From positions 1 through 34,257 of the forward strand of contig CALYBB010000041.1 in NCBI GenBank assembly GCA_944393715.1: DNA of 34,257 nt. Direction: 5' to 3'. The position numbers were made by a program, and so were the translations under genes. Origin of the DNA: an uncultured Alphaproteobacteria bacterium. GTDB lineage: Bacteria; Pseudomonadota; Alphaproteobacteria; RF32; CAG-239. The notes under the pieces are model-generated. The model was not told where the DNA came from, made no database searches, and saw nothing but the letters and a program-made list of their open reading frames with translations. Positions 27,548-34,257 of this stretch are shown piece by piece; positions within the stretch are counted from its first letter, which is position 1; every line of letters starts with the position of its first letter.

Positions 27548-27574
27548 ATGAGTATCCGGCACGAGAAAAGATGA
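27548..27574 (+). CDS. Possible eight-codon leader ORF overlapping the autotransporter start
   Basis: ATG at 27548 opens MSIRHEKR, whose TGA overlaps the ATG of the autotransporter gene (ATGA). AAAAGG lies about five bases upstream. The autotransporter ATG itself has only a weak site (GAGAAAAG). This arrangement would allow translational coupling, but the ORF is very short and could be chance. Confidence 0.3.
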   Translation: MSIRHEKR

Positions 27575-29835
27575 AAAAAACGCTGCTGATTATTGCAGGA
27601 ATATTTTTTTGGACGATTGATGGTTTGGCCGTAACGACGACTGTTCCGTCTGGAGAGACCGTTCAGGGCGGCGACGTTAATGCGATTGTAACTCAGGAAG
27701 TTTACGGAACAGCGAATAATTTTACGGTATCTGGCGTACAACGGGTTATGTCCGGCGGCACAGCACAAGGCAGTATCGTTTATAATCAACAAGATGTTTT
27801 GAGCGGCGGGGTGGCGGACGATACTTATGTTTATGCTTCAGCAATGCAAAATATCAATGGAACAGCCTATAATTCGACGGTTATTACCGGAGGAACAATT
27901 AATGTAAACGCTGGTGGCCGCTTAAACGGTGCGGCGGTCAATGGCGGTACGTTGCGGGTTTTGAACGGCGGCATTGTTGAAAATGCGGTTGTTAAGTCAG
28001 GCTATGAATATGTTTACGGGGCGGACAGCAACAGTCAGATTTTCGGCGGCATACAAGAGGTGCGCAGCGGCGGGACGGCGGTTGGTGTGCAGATAAGCGG
28101 CGGCCGGCAGATTGTTGATGCCGGCGGAGTAGCTGAAAATACGATTGTATCAACTGAGGGGCATCAGCAAATATATGGCTCTTTGGTGGGCGGTGAGGCT
28201 GCAAAAGGCGGAATGTTGGATATATTGTCCGGTGGAACGGCTGAAAACTTGCGGTTGACTGGTGGCGATGTTTATGTGGCAGCCGGTGCGGAAAATAACG
28301 GCGCAACCGTTATTTCTGGAACATTGGATGTTTACGGCGTGGATAATGCGACAACGCTTAACGGCGGATTGCAAAATATTTGGAGCGGGGGGACAGCTGA
28401 TAATACAATTGTTAATGCCGGCGGAGTGCAGAGGGTTTATGCCGGTGGTGCGGCCAGTAATACGACGGTGAACAAAAATGGCTTGCTGGTTTTGTATTCC
28501 GGCGGAATTTTAAATGGACAAACAACGATTAATAACGGCATATTAAGCGTTTTTGGCAGCAATGATATAGGTGATTTGGCAATGGATAATTCGTATGTCA
28601 GCTTGCCGAGGACAACGAGCGACTATATGACATTATTCATTGAAAATCTTAACGGTAGCGGCGTTTTCGGGCTCAGCAGCAATTTGGCGGACGGTGTGTC
28701 AGATAAGATAAATATTCAAAACGGTATAGGGCGTTTTGGCCTGATTGTTTATGATTATAGCGCCGACGGTGTCTTGCCGCAGAGTTTTGATGTTATCAAT
28801 GAAGGGACAACAGCTGCGGATGAATTTTATCTGGTTGGTGGAGCAGCTGATGTCGGAGCTTTGCGCTATGTTTTGCAGCATAATGGTGAAAATTGGTCGT
28901 TGGTTAAAACTGATGATGTTACCGATGGTGCGGTTTTGGCTAAAAATACGTATGCTTCTTTGGTGTCCTTGTTTTATACGCATTTGACGCCGATTTATAA
29001 TCGTTTGCGTGTAAGACGACAGGCGGATGGCAGACAAAGTGATTTTTGGATTAGAGGGTTTGGTCGGCGGATTGAATTTAATTATGATGATGACAGCCGC
29101 AGCGAAACGGATGTTTACGGCTCGGAAATTGGTTATGATAAAGAAGTTTGGGCCGGCTATAGGCAAAAGTTGCTTTTAGGTATTTACGGCGGAATCAGTA
29201 CTTCAAAACAAGAGTATGACCGGCGCGGCAGCGGCACCGGCGATACGCAAAGTTTGGGGTTTTATTCGTCATGGAGGCGGGATGATAAGTGGTTTGCCGA
29301 TGTTGTCGCCACTTATTTTTATCATCGGCAAAAAATCGGCAGTTATACGCCGGCAGGAACAATGGTTTCTGGTAAATACAGCACGGATGCCTGGCAGGTT
29401 TCGTTGTCGGCTGGCCGGCGGCTGATGTTGTTTGATGGATGGTATATTGAGCCAATGACCGGAATCAGTTATATGCATATTGATGGTGTCGGTTATCATA
29501 CTAATTTTGATACGCCGATTGAGGCGGCGGATATTGATTATGGTGGCGCGGAGATTGTTTTGGCGGCAGGTAAAAGCTGGAGTCTTGACGGCGGTGGGGA
29601 AATTGATGTCTACGGCAAGTTGGGTATCAAGCATGATTGGAGCGGACAGGCGGAAATTGAAGTTGCTGGCTATGGTTTTAAAGAAAAACTGGATGCGGCA
29701 CGCTATGAAATCGGCGGCGGAATCACCGCTTCACTCAATGAAGACAGTTTGTTGTACTTGGATGCGGCGGTTGAACCTGGCGATGACGTTAGTATTCTAT
29801 GGGAAATCAGTGGCGGGTTGCAAATCAGGTTTTAG
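27571..29835 (+). CDS. AIDA-type autotransporter adhesin
   Basis: The 754-residue protein is a type V secreted surface protein. A signal peptide (MKKTLLIIAGIFFWTIDGLA) is followed by a passenger (about 25-330) of imperfect ~19-residue AIDA-like repeats. These read GGTA..T.V..GG...V..GG and should fold as a beta-helix stalk. The C-terminal beta-barrel (about 490-754) has alternating strands rich in Tyr, Trp and Gly (DFWIRGFGRRIEFNYDDDS, GLYGGIS-like segments) and ends in GGLQIRF, with the terminal Phe needed by the BAM machinery. The passenger is short compared with AIDA-I. A candidate invertase is divergently encoded, suggesting phase variation. The ATG is overlapped by an eight-codon leader ORF. 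Confidence 0.9.
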   Translation: MKKTLLIIAGIFFWTIDGLAVTTTVPSGETVQGGDVNAIVTQEVYGTANNFTVSGVQRVMSGGTAQGSIVYNQQDVLSGGVADDTYVYASAMQNINGTAYNSTVITGGTINVNAGGRLNGAAVNGGTLRVLNGGIVENAVVKSGYEYVYGADSNSQIFGGIQEVRSGGTAVGVQISGGRQIVDAGGVAENTIVSTEGHQQIYGSLVGGEAAKGGMLDILSGGTAENLRLTGGDVYVAAGAENNGATVISGTLDVYGVDNATTLNGGLQNIWSGGTADNTIVNAGGVQRVYAGGAASNTTVNKNGLLVLYSGGILNGQTTINNGILSVFGSNDIGDLAMDNSYVSLPRTTSDYMTLFIENLNGSGVFGLSSNLADGVSDKINIQNGIGRFGLIVYDYSADGVLPQSFDVINEGTTAADEFYLVGGAADVGALRYVLQHNGENWSLVKTDDVTDGAVLAKNTYASLVSLFYTHLTPIYNRLRVRRQADGRQSDFWIRGFGRRIEFNYDDDSRSETDVYGSEIGYDKEVWAGYRQKLLLGIYGGISTSKQEYDRRGSGTGDTQSLGFYSSWRRDDKWFADVVATYFYHRQKIGSYTPAGTMVSGKYSTDAWQVSLSAGRRLMLFDGWYIEPMTGISYMHIDGVGYHTNFDTPIEAADIDYGGAEIVLAAGKSWSLDGGGEIDVYGKLGIKHDWSGQAEIEVAGYGFKEKLDAARYEIGGGITASLNEDSLLYLDAAVEPGDDVSILWEISGGLQIRF

Positions 29836-29844
29836 CCGGCTGGG

Positions 29845-30270
29845 TCAAAAACCGCCGATATTGGTCGGAACATAATCGCCTTGCGGGTTGTAACCGTAAT
29901 CAATGCGTTTGCCGCCGATATTGGTCGGGACATAGTCGCCTTGCGGGTTATAACCGTAATCAATGCGTTTGCCACCAATATTGGTCGGAACATAATCGCC
30001 CTGAGCGTTGTAGCCGTAGTCAATGCGCTTGCCACCGATATTGGTCGGAACATAGTCGCCCTGAGCGTTGTAGCCGTAGTCAACGCGTTGGCCGCCGATA
30101 TTGGTCGGAACATAGTCGCCACGGGCGTTGTAGCCGTAGTCAATGTGTTGGCCGTCAATTTCTACCGGAACGTAATCGCCTTGGGCGTTGTAACCATAGC
30201 GGATATTGCCGGCAAAGGCGAGTGAGATATTCAGCAAGAAAGCAAATACAAGCAAAAACAAGTGCTTCAT
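29845..30270 (-). CDS. Secreted tandem-repeat protein (YGYNxxGDYVP repeats)
   Basis: ATG at 30270 has AGGA seven bases upstream; the ATG at 30276 lies too close to that site. The product has 141 residues. A signal peptide (KHLFLLVFAFLLNISLAFAG) is followed almost only by 20-residue repeats of type YGYNAQGDYVPTNIGGKRID, about six copies plus an incomplete end. The N-terminal copies are the most diverged (VEIDGQH). Each repeat likely forms a beta-hairpin. I do not recognise a named family. The DNA has an exact 60-base period, so copy number could vary by slippage or recombination. It converges on the autotransporter with a nine-base gap; both products are exported. Confidence 0.75.
   Translation of the reverse strand: MKHLFLLVFAFLLNISLAFAGNIRYGYNAQGDYVPVEIDGQHIDYGYNARGDYVPTNIGGQRVDYGYNAQGDYVPTNIGGKRIDYGYNAQGDYVPTNIGGKRIDYGYNPQGDYVPTNIGGKRIDYGYNPQGDYVPTNIGGF
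29857..30210. repeat. 60-bp direct repeats within the coding region
   Basis: Six near-identical 60-base units, without spacers, keep one reading frame (20 codons). Neighbouring units differ by only a few bases. This is a coding minisatellite and not a CRISPR array. Confidence 0.9.
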
Positions 30271-30353
30271 GAGCATGTCCTTTTTGAGGTTGTGGTATTT
30301 GAGATGTTATTTGTTTTGGCGGGAGAAGTCAAGTTGTGTTGTATTTAACGCAA

Positions 30354-30385
30354 ATAAAGCACGGATTTTAATATCCGTGCTTTAT
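30354..30385. terminator. Bidirectional terminator after the lipoprotein gene
   Basis: ATAAAGCACGGAT (30354-30366) pairs perfectly with ATCCGTGCTTTAT (30373-30385) around a six-base loop. It lies just after the stop of the minus-strand lipoprotein gene and upstream of the repeat-protein gene. Confidence 0.8.
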
Positions 30386-30392
30386 CTTAGTC

Positions 30393-30893
30393 TTAGCGGT
30401 ATCTTATGTCGTCGACGTACGAATTAGGTTTGATTCGTTGGTCGTTGAACTTCGGGTTTCCATAAAAAATGAATTCATGGAAAGCCCCATTTTTTGTCTG
30501 CCCTTGAAGCCAGACAGTGTTCTCACTGTCCGACATGATGCGCAGTTTTCCGGCTTCGTTCGGCCACAAGCCAAAATCTGCCGAGATGTTGTACGTATAA
30601 GTGTCGCCATTTGCGTATTTATACGTGATCTCGATAGGCGTGTACTCCGTCGCCGGATCATATTTTATGTCTACGGACGTTGCGGCCGTGTTTTGCGGCG
30701 CTTTGTAGTAGACATATTTCTTTGGCGTTGTCAAATCAACAGTCTGAGACTGATGCTTTGGCTGGTACACCTCTTTTTTGGGCTGCGGCGGCGCTTGCGG
30801 AGCCGGAGCGGGCTTTTTTTCATCACTACTGCACGATGCAAGGGTAATCGCAGCAATTGCGATTGCAAAACTAAAACTCAGAAATTTTTTCAT
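30393..30893 (-). CDS. Putative lipoprotein of unknown function
   Basis: The 166-residue protein has a lipoprotein signal peptide with lipobox LASC (Cys21), followed by SSDEKK and a Pro/Ala/Gln/Lys linker (about 27-45). The acidic residues after Cys resemble surface-lipoprotein export signals known in Bacteroidota; in a proteobacterium Asp at +2 would matter for sorting, and here +2 is Ser. The C-terminal domain (about 60-166) is beta-rich (YTPIEITYKYANGDTYTYNIS, NTVWLQGQTKNGAFHEFIFYG). No family is recognised. The ATG has no Shine-Dalgarno and is preceded by an A/T-only palindrome (30898-30916), unlike most genes here. Confidence 0.75.
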   Translation of the reverse strand: MKKFLSFSFAIAIAAITLASCSSDEKKPAPAPQAPPQPKKEVYQPKHQSQTVDLTTPKKYVYYKAPQNTAATSVDIKYDPATEYTPIEITYKYANGDTYTYNISADFGLWPNEAGKLRIMSDSENTVWLQGQTKNGAFHEFIFYGNPKFNDQRIKPNSYVDDIRYR

Positions 30894-30897
30894 AATT

Positions 30898-30916
30898 TTA
30901 ATTATTTAATAATTAA
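30898..30916. promoter_or_regulatory. A/T palindrome in the lipoprotein gene leader
   Basis: TTAATTATT-T-AATAATTAA is a perfect 9-base inverted repeat with a one-base centre, four bases upstream of the lipoprotein ATG, where a ribosome site would be expected. Confidence 0.45.
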
Positions 30917-31026
30917 ACATAAGGTTAAAAAGGTATTTTCTTGGTAGCACTTTTTTTTATTTTTGTCAAATGTTTTTGCTCATATAAATAAAAAATGTTG
31001 CATTTGTCTTTAATATTAATGTTTTA

Positions 31027-31045
31027 GACAAAAATGTTTTTTGTC
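31027..31045. promoter_or_regulatory. Candidate operator upstream of the WYL regulator
   Basis: GACAAAAA (31027-31034), three bases, TTTTTGTC (31038-31045) form a perfect inverted repeat about 80 bases before the WYL gene. A further TTTTGTC occurs at 30961-30967. The surrounding 30894-31125 spacer (232 bases) holds no gene. Confidence 0.45.
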
Positions 31046-31125
31046 ATTAGTGGAAAGACGGCTTGTTTTATGCCGCTGTTTGGTGTTAAAATGGGGTCGG
31101 AGCTTTTTTATGGGGGATAAGGGTA

Positions 31126-32058
31126 ATGGAAAATTACGGAAAGATGCTTGATTTGTTTGATCTTGCTTTGTGGATGCAGGAAGCCGGCGACGGTGTTTCG
31201 TTGGAAGATATTCAAAATAGTTTTAGGGTTTCCCGCCGAACTGCCGAAAGAATGAGAAATGCGCTGCGGATTTATTTTCCGCAAATGGAAGAGGTTGACA
31301 ACGGCGAAAAAATTAAACGCTGGCGTATTCCCCAAAGAAGTTTGAACACGCTTATTGCTTTTTCTCCGGAAGAGTTAGCGGTTTTTAAAACAGCCGAAGA
31401 TTGTTTGCGGCGGGAAAATCTTAATGATAAAGCCGAATTGTTGCAGAGAATCGAGATAAAGCTTAAAAATCTGATAAAGCCGGAGCAAAAACGGCGGTTA
31501 GAAGTTGATGCTGAGGAATTAATGCGGGCAGAAGGGTTGGTGTTGCGGCCGGGGCCAAAGATTAAGATTAATGCGGAGATTATGCAAAAAATAAGACAGG
31601 CCATTTTGAGCTGTCATCAGATAAAAATGACATATAAAAGCCGGCTGAAGGGCAAAATATCGGATTATGTTTTGACGCCGTATGGTTTTTTGTATGGGCA
31701 GCGGGATCACTATTTGGTCGCAAAACACAGTGATAATTGGGATGGCGGCAAAGCGCATAATTATGTGCTGAAGAATATTATAAATATTGAGATTCTACCG
31801 GAGGTTTTTGTTGAAGATGGTTTTAGTTTGGAAAAATATGCTCAAGAATCTTTTGGGGCTTGGCATGAGGAACCTTTTGAGGTGGAGTGGCTGTTTAGTC
31901 CAAAGGTTGCGGAAGAAGCCAAGAATTTTGTTTTTCATCCGAACCAGACGCTGACGGAAAATTCCGGCGGCAGTTGCCGAGGCTTTGATAATGGCAAAAA
32001 AAAAGAAAGGCGATTTGGGCGCGTATGCCGCAAAGTGTTTGCGGCGATGGGGAAATAA
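31126..32058 (+). CDS. WYL-domain transcriptional regulator, 3'-truncated by a deletion joint
   Basis: The reading frame gives 310 residues. An N-terminal helix-turn-helix (GVSLEDIQNSFRVSRRTAERMRN, about 24-46) is followed by a WYL domain with KMTYKSRLKGKI and LTPYGFLYGQRDHYLVAKH (near 186). WYL proteins are ligand-responsive regulators, often beside defence or DNA-repair genes. Family members continue after FHPNQTL...GS with a conserved WL.SWG...VL.P ending. Here, after about residue 281 (near 31968), the frame runs into out-of-frame ADP-ribosylglycohydrolase coding sequence and adds 28 unrelated basic residues. The last ~45 native residues are missing. DNA binding may survive; ligand or oligomer function may not. 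Confidence 0.82.
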   Translation: MENYGKMLDLFDLALWMQEAGDGVSLEDIQNSFRVSRRTAERMRNALRIYFPQMEEVDNGEKIKRWRIPQRSLNTLIAFSPEELAVFKTAEDCLRRENLNDKAELLQRIEIKLKNLIKPEQKRRLEVDAEELMRAEGLVLRPGPKIKINAEIMQKIRQAILSCHQIKMTYKSRLKGKISDYVLTPYGFLYGQRDHYLVAKHSDNWDGGKAHNYVLKNIINIEILPEVFVEDGFSLEKYAQESFGAWHEEPFEVEWLFSPKVAEEAKNFVFHPNQTLTENSGGSCRGFDNGKKKERRFGRVCRKVFAAMGK

Positions 32059-32635
32059 ATATCCGTTTATGGATTACGGAATTTCTTTTGAAAAATGGTT
32101 GTTTAATCGGAATGCAGCGGCCTATAACAGCTGGGGAAACGGCGCGGCTATGAGAGTGAGCCCCTGCGGGCTTGCAGCCGGTTCTTTAGAGGAGGCGATG
32201 ATATTGTCGCGCAGAGTTACGGAGATAACACATAATCATCCGGAGGGCTTAAAGGGGGCGGAGGCTGTGGCTGTTGCGGTTTATTTGGCAAAAGTCGGTA
32301 AAAATAAAGAACAAATAAGAAACTATGTTGCTCAAAATTATTATGAGATTAATTTTAGATTGGATGATATCCGAGAAAGCTATGGATTTGATGAAAGTTG
32401 TCAGGGAAGTGTTCCTCAGGCATTGGCTGCGTTTTTTGAAGCAAAGGATTTTGAGGACAGCATCAGAAATGCTATATCGGTCGGCGGAGACAGCGATACA
32501 ATCGCGGCTATTGCAGGGGGTGTCGCCGAGGCATATTATGGTGTTCCGGAGACGATTAGAAACGAAGTTGTCGGCTATTTGGATCAGGATTTGCTGGAGG
32601 TTATCAAAAAGTTTTATGAATGCTTTGCGACTTAA
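31991..32635 (+). pseudogene. ADP-ribosylglycohydrolase family protein, N-terminus deleted
   Basis: From ATG 31991 it encodes 214 residues of the DraG/ARH family, enzymes that remove ADP-ribose from proteins or small molecules. SYNSWGNGAAMRV-like sequence (YNSWGNGAAMRVSPCG), ITHNHPEGLKGAEAVAVAVYLA, and the metal-binding GGDSDTIAAIAGG (near 165) are intact. The first ~50-60 residues, with the GD..G and F(T)DDT metal ligands, are absent. Homologous coding resumes immediately upstream of the ATG as AVAEALIMAK, preceded by an in-frame stop. No ribosome site is seen. The product should lack half of its dimetal site and is probably inactive. An A9 run at 31996-32004 follows the ATG. Confidence 0.8.
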
Positions 32636-32858
32636 CACGGGTTATGGAAGTTGCGGGAGCAATCATGGAAAAATATTGGCAATATTCTGAAATCAAACAG
32701 CTTCACATTGGCTGACCATCCGCGCACAAATTGCAATTTGTATACGGTGTGTCGCAAGATTTTAAATAATTTTTGAATAAAGTTCCAATTTTATTGCTTC
32801 TAAGAGCTGATAGTGGTATTTGTAAAAACATATTAAGAAAATATTAACGGAGCCTGAT
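32636..32858. other. Spacer between the glycohydrolase remnant and the methyltransferase gene
   Basis: No convincing gene lies in this spacer; a 23-codon frame from 32644 is probably chance or a remnant. It contains a perfect 16-base palindrome at 32726-32741, annotated separately. Confidence 0.5.
32726..32741. promoter_or_regulatory. 16-bp perfect palindrome upstream of mod
   Basis: ACAAATTGCAATTTGT is self-complementary without spacer and lies 118 bases before the methyltransferase ATG. It looks like a dimeric repressor operator; no regulator can be named. Confidence 0.45.
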
Positions 32859-34257
32859 ATGTCTTTGCGCGATGAATATATAGAAAAAATAGAAAATATT
32901 CCGACGGCCTCTTTTAATAAAGAACAAAAAGAAATAGCTAAAAAAATTATCCAATCCACAAATGAAAAGGATTTGGGAAGTGTTTATAATTTAATAACGC
33001 AACGCATAAAAACCGGTTTTGTATTTGATGAGGCTCCTGAAATAAATCATGATGTCGTTGCATTGGTTAAAGAAGATGAAAGCTTGAGAATAGATGGCGG
33101 TTTAGAAAGTGTGGAGCATAAGCTGATTATTGGTGAAAATTATGATGCTTTGAAGAATTTATGTGCCACCTATATTGATAAAAATGGAAAAGGCCTGATT
33201 GATGTAATTTATATAGACCCTCCGTATAATACCGAAGCCAGCAAAGCCGATGGAAATGACTATAAAGAAGAATTAGAAGCCGGTAAATTTATTTATAGGG
33301 ATAAATTTACGCGTGATGGCTGGCTTAATATGATGAATGAACGTTTAAAGTTGGCCAAAAGATTGCTGTCTGATTCAGGGGTTATTTTTATTTCAATAGA
33401 TGATAAAGAACAGGCCTATTTGAAGGTTCTATGTGATGAGATTTTTGGAGAAGAAAATTGCATAGGAAATCTTCCTCGATTAACAAAAAAAAGTGGAAAA
33501 TCAAGCGATAAAATACAAAAAAATCATGATTTTATAGTTGCCTATCAAAAGACAGGGGCTACAGAGCTTAGACAACTAGAGCACACCGATAGTGGATTTA
33601 AATATTCTGATGAATATGAAAATGAGCGAGGAAATTATAAATTAAATCAGACACTAGATTATGATACACTTGGATATGTGGTGAGCCTTGATTATCCAAT
33701 TGAGATTGATGGAGATATATTTTATCCAGGGAATGTAAATAAAGAAGTTTATGAGAAAAGAAAAAAAGAAAAACCTAAAGATGGATATCGATGGAGATGG
33801 TCTAAAGATTTATTTGATTTTGGATATAAAAATCAGTTTATCGTTGTAAATAAAAAAACGCACAGAATCTATACAAAAACATATCAAAATGCAAGTATTG
33901 AATTAGATGATAATGGAAACTATTATGTAGAAATAACACCAAGAAAAAAAACATTAGCAAGCATAGAATTTGTTGATAATGAATATTCCAATGATAATGC
34001 AAAAAAAGAATTAAAAAATATTTTAGGCAAATTTATGTTTGATTATCCTAAGCCATCAAAGCTAATTTTTGACTTGTTAAAAAGGGTTATGAATATAAAT
34101 GCAACAGTTCTTGACTTCTTTGCAGGAAGTGGAACAACAGGACAAGCTGTTATGGAGCTTAATGAAGAAGATGGTGGAAATCGTCAATTTATATTAGTTA
34201 CAAATAATGAAAATGGTATTGGTGAAAAAATTACCAGAGAAAGATTATATAGAGTTA
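32859..34257 (+). CDS. Type III-like DNA adenine methyltransferase (Mod), 5' part, runs off the window
   Basis: ATG at 32859 has GGAG six bases upstream, and 466 codons run open to the window edge. The order of motifs is that of the beta class of N6-adenine/N4-cytosine methyltransferases: catalytic motif IV DPPYNT (Asp120-Tyr123), then a target-recognition region, then S-adenosylmethionine motif I DFFAGSGTTGQA (from Asp419). The N-terminal ~90 residues and LIIGENYDAL match type III Mod subunits, which confer modification and specificity; a Res subunit would be expected downstream, outside the window. Codon use changes from about 33460: ATA, AGA, AAA and TTA become dominant, so the recognition half may have been exchanged. 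No tetranucleotide phase-variation tract is seen. Confidence 0.88.
   Translation, partial: MSLRDEYIEKIENIPTASFNKEQKEIAKKIIQSTNEKDLGSVYNLITQRIKTGFVFDEAPEINHDVVALVKEDESLRIDGGLESVEHKLIIGENYDALKNLCATYIDKNGKGLIDVIYIDPPYNTEASKADGNDYKEELEAGKFIYRDKFTRDGWLNMMNERLKLAKRLLSDSGVIFISIDDKEQAYLKVLCDEIFGEENCIGNLPRLTKKSGKSSDKIQKNHDFIVAYQKTGATELRQLEHTDSGFKYSDEYENERGNYKLNQTLDYDTLGYVVSLDYPIEIDGDIFYPGNVNKEVYEKRKKEKPKDGYRWRWSKDLFDFGYKNQFIVVNKKTHRIYTKTYQNASIELDDNGNYYVEITPRKKTLASIEFVDNEYSNDNAKKELKNILGKFMFDYPKPSKLIFDLLKRVMNINATVLDFFAGSGTTGQAVMELNEEDGGNRQFILVTNNENGIGEKITRERLYRV

Noticed and set aside
29857..30210. CRISPR-like periodic repeat
   Set aside because: The units are contiguous, in frame and without spacers, so it is a coding minisatellite.
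29799..30272. Plus-strand frames through the 60-bp repeat tract
   Set aside because: Repeats open several frames at once; only the minus-strand frame has a signal peptide, ribosome site and sensible composition.
30409..30680. Partial matches (8 of 10) to the Mpi inverted-repeat consensus I recall from Bacteroides
   Set aside because: Both lie inside the lipoprotein coding region and the core is too short and palindromic to be significant.
32762..32959. Minus-strand frame of 65 codons over the mod start
   Set aside because: It overlaps the well-supported methyltransferase start and has no recognisable product.

Overview
The window looks like a chromosome segment of a host- or gut-associated alphaproteobacterium, probably an uncultured lineage. 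Supporting this are DUF2336 and DUF2333 proteins (typical of Alphaproteobacteria), a murJ-DUF2333-nfuA-bax operon, an Nfu_N/NifU scaffold protein, alphaproteobacterial-type GroESL, and moderate GC with GCC/GGC/TTG-rich core genes. The assignment is inference from gene content; there is no rRNA in the window.

Layout. 1-306: no gene, only dispersed and tandem repeats. 307-8032, minus strand: gloB with a GAF/HD-GYP protein, a DUF2336 protein, and the overlapping operon murJ > DUF2333 > nfuA > bax. 8241-9741, plus strand: two charged hypothetical proteins that share a motif, each with a sigma70-like promoter. 9794-13276, minus strand: typA (with an unusual duplicated 110-bp palindromic element in its leader), a PfkB sugar/nucleoside kinase, and a 2[4Fe-4S] ferredoxin. 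13423-26678: core functions, namely htpG, ftsK, fabG, a small unknown gene, rbfA, truB-rpsO-pnp, an A24 prepilin peptidase, a bacterial voltage-gated cation channel, and groES-groEL. htpG and groES share an element, CTTG then ACTAACTAA at exactly the same offset, which I read as this organism's heat-shock (RpoH-type) promoter.

26754-34257 is accessory in character. It holds an Mpi-like serine invertase divergent from an AIDA-type autotransporter, a secreted protein made of 20-residue repeats (exact 60-bp DNA period), a lipoprotein without a visible Shine-Dalgarno, and a WYL regulator. The WYL gene has lost its 3' end and is fused by an apparent deletion to an ADP-ribosylglycohydrolase lacking its N-terminus. 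Last comes the 5' part of a type III-like DNA adenine methyltransferase (mod), which runs off the window and turns sharply AT-rich in its target-recognition half.

The strongest leads are the shared heat-shock promoter, the WYL/ADP-ribosylglycohydrolase deletion joint with an A9 tract, the duplicated palindrome upstream of typA, the invertase/surface-protein module, and the cation channel with a TLDGW filter. No tRNA, rRNA, CRISPR array or insertion sequence was seen.
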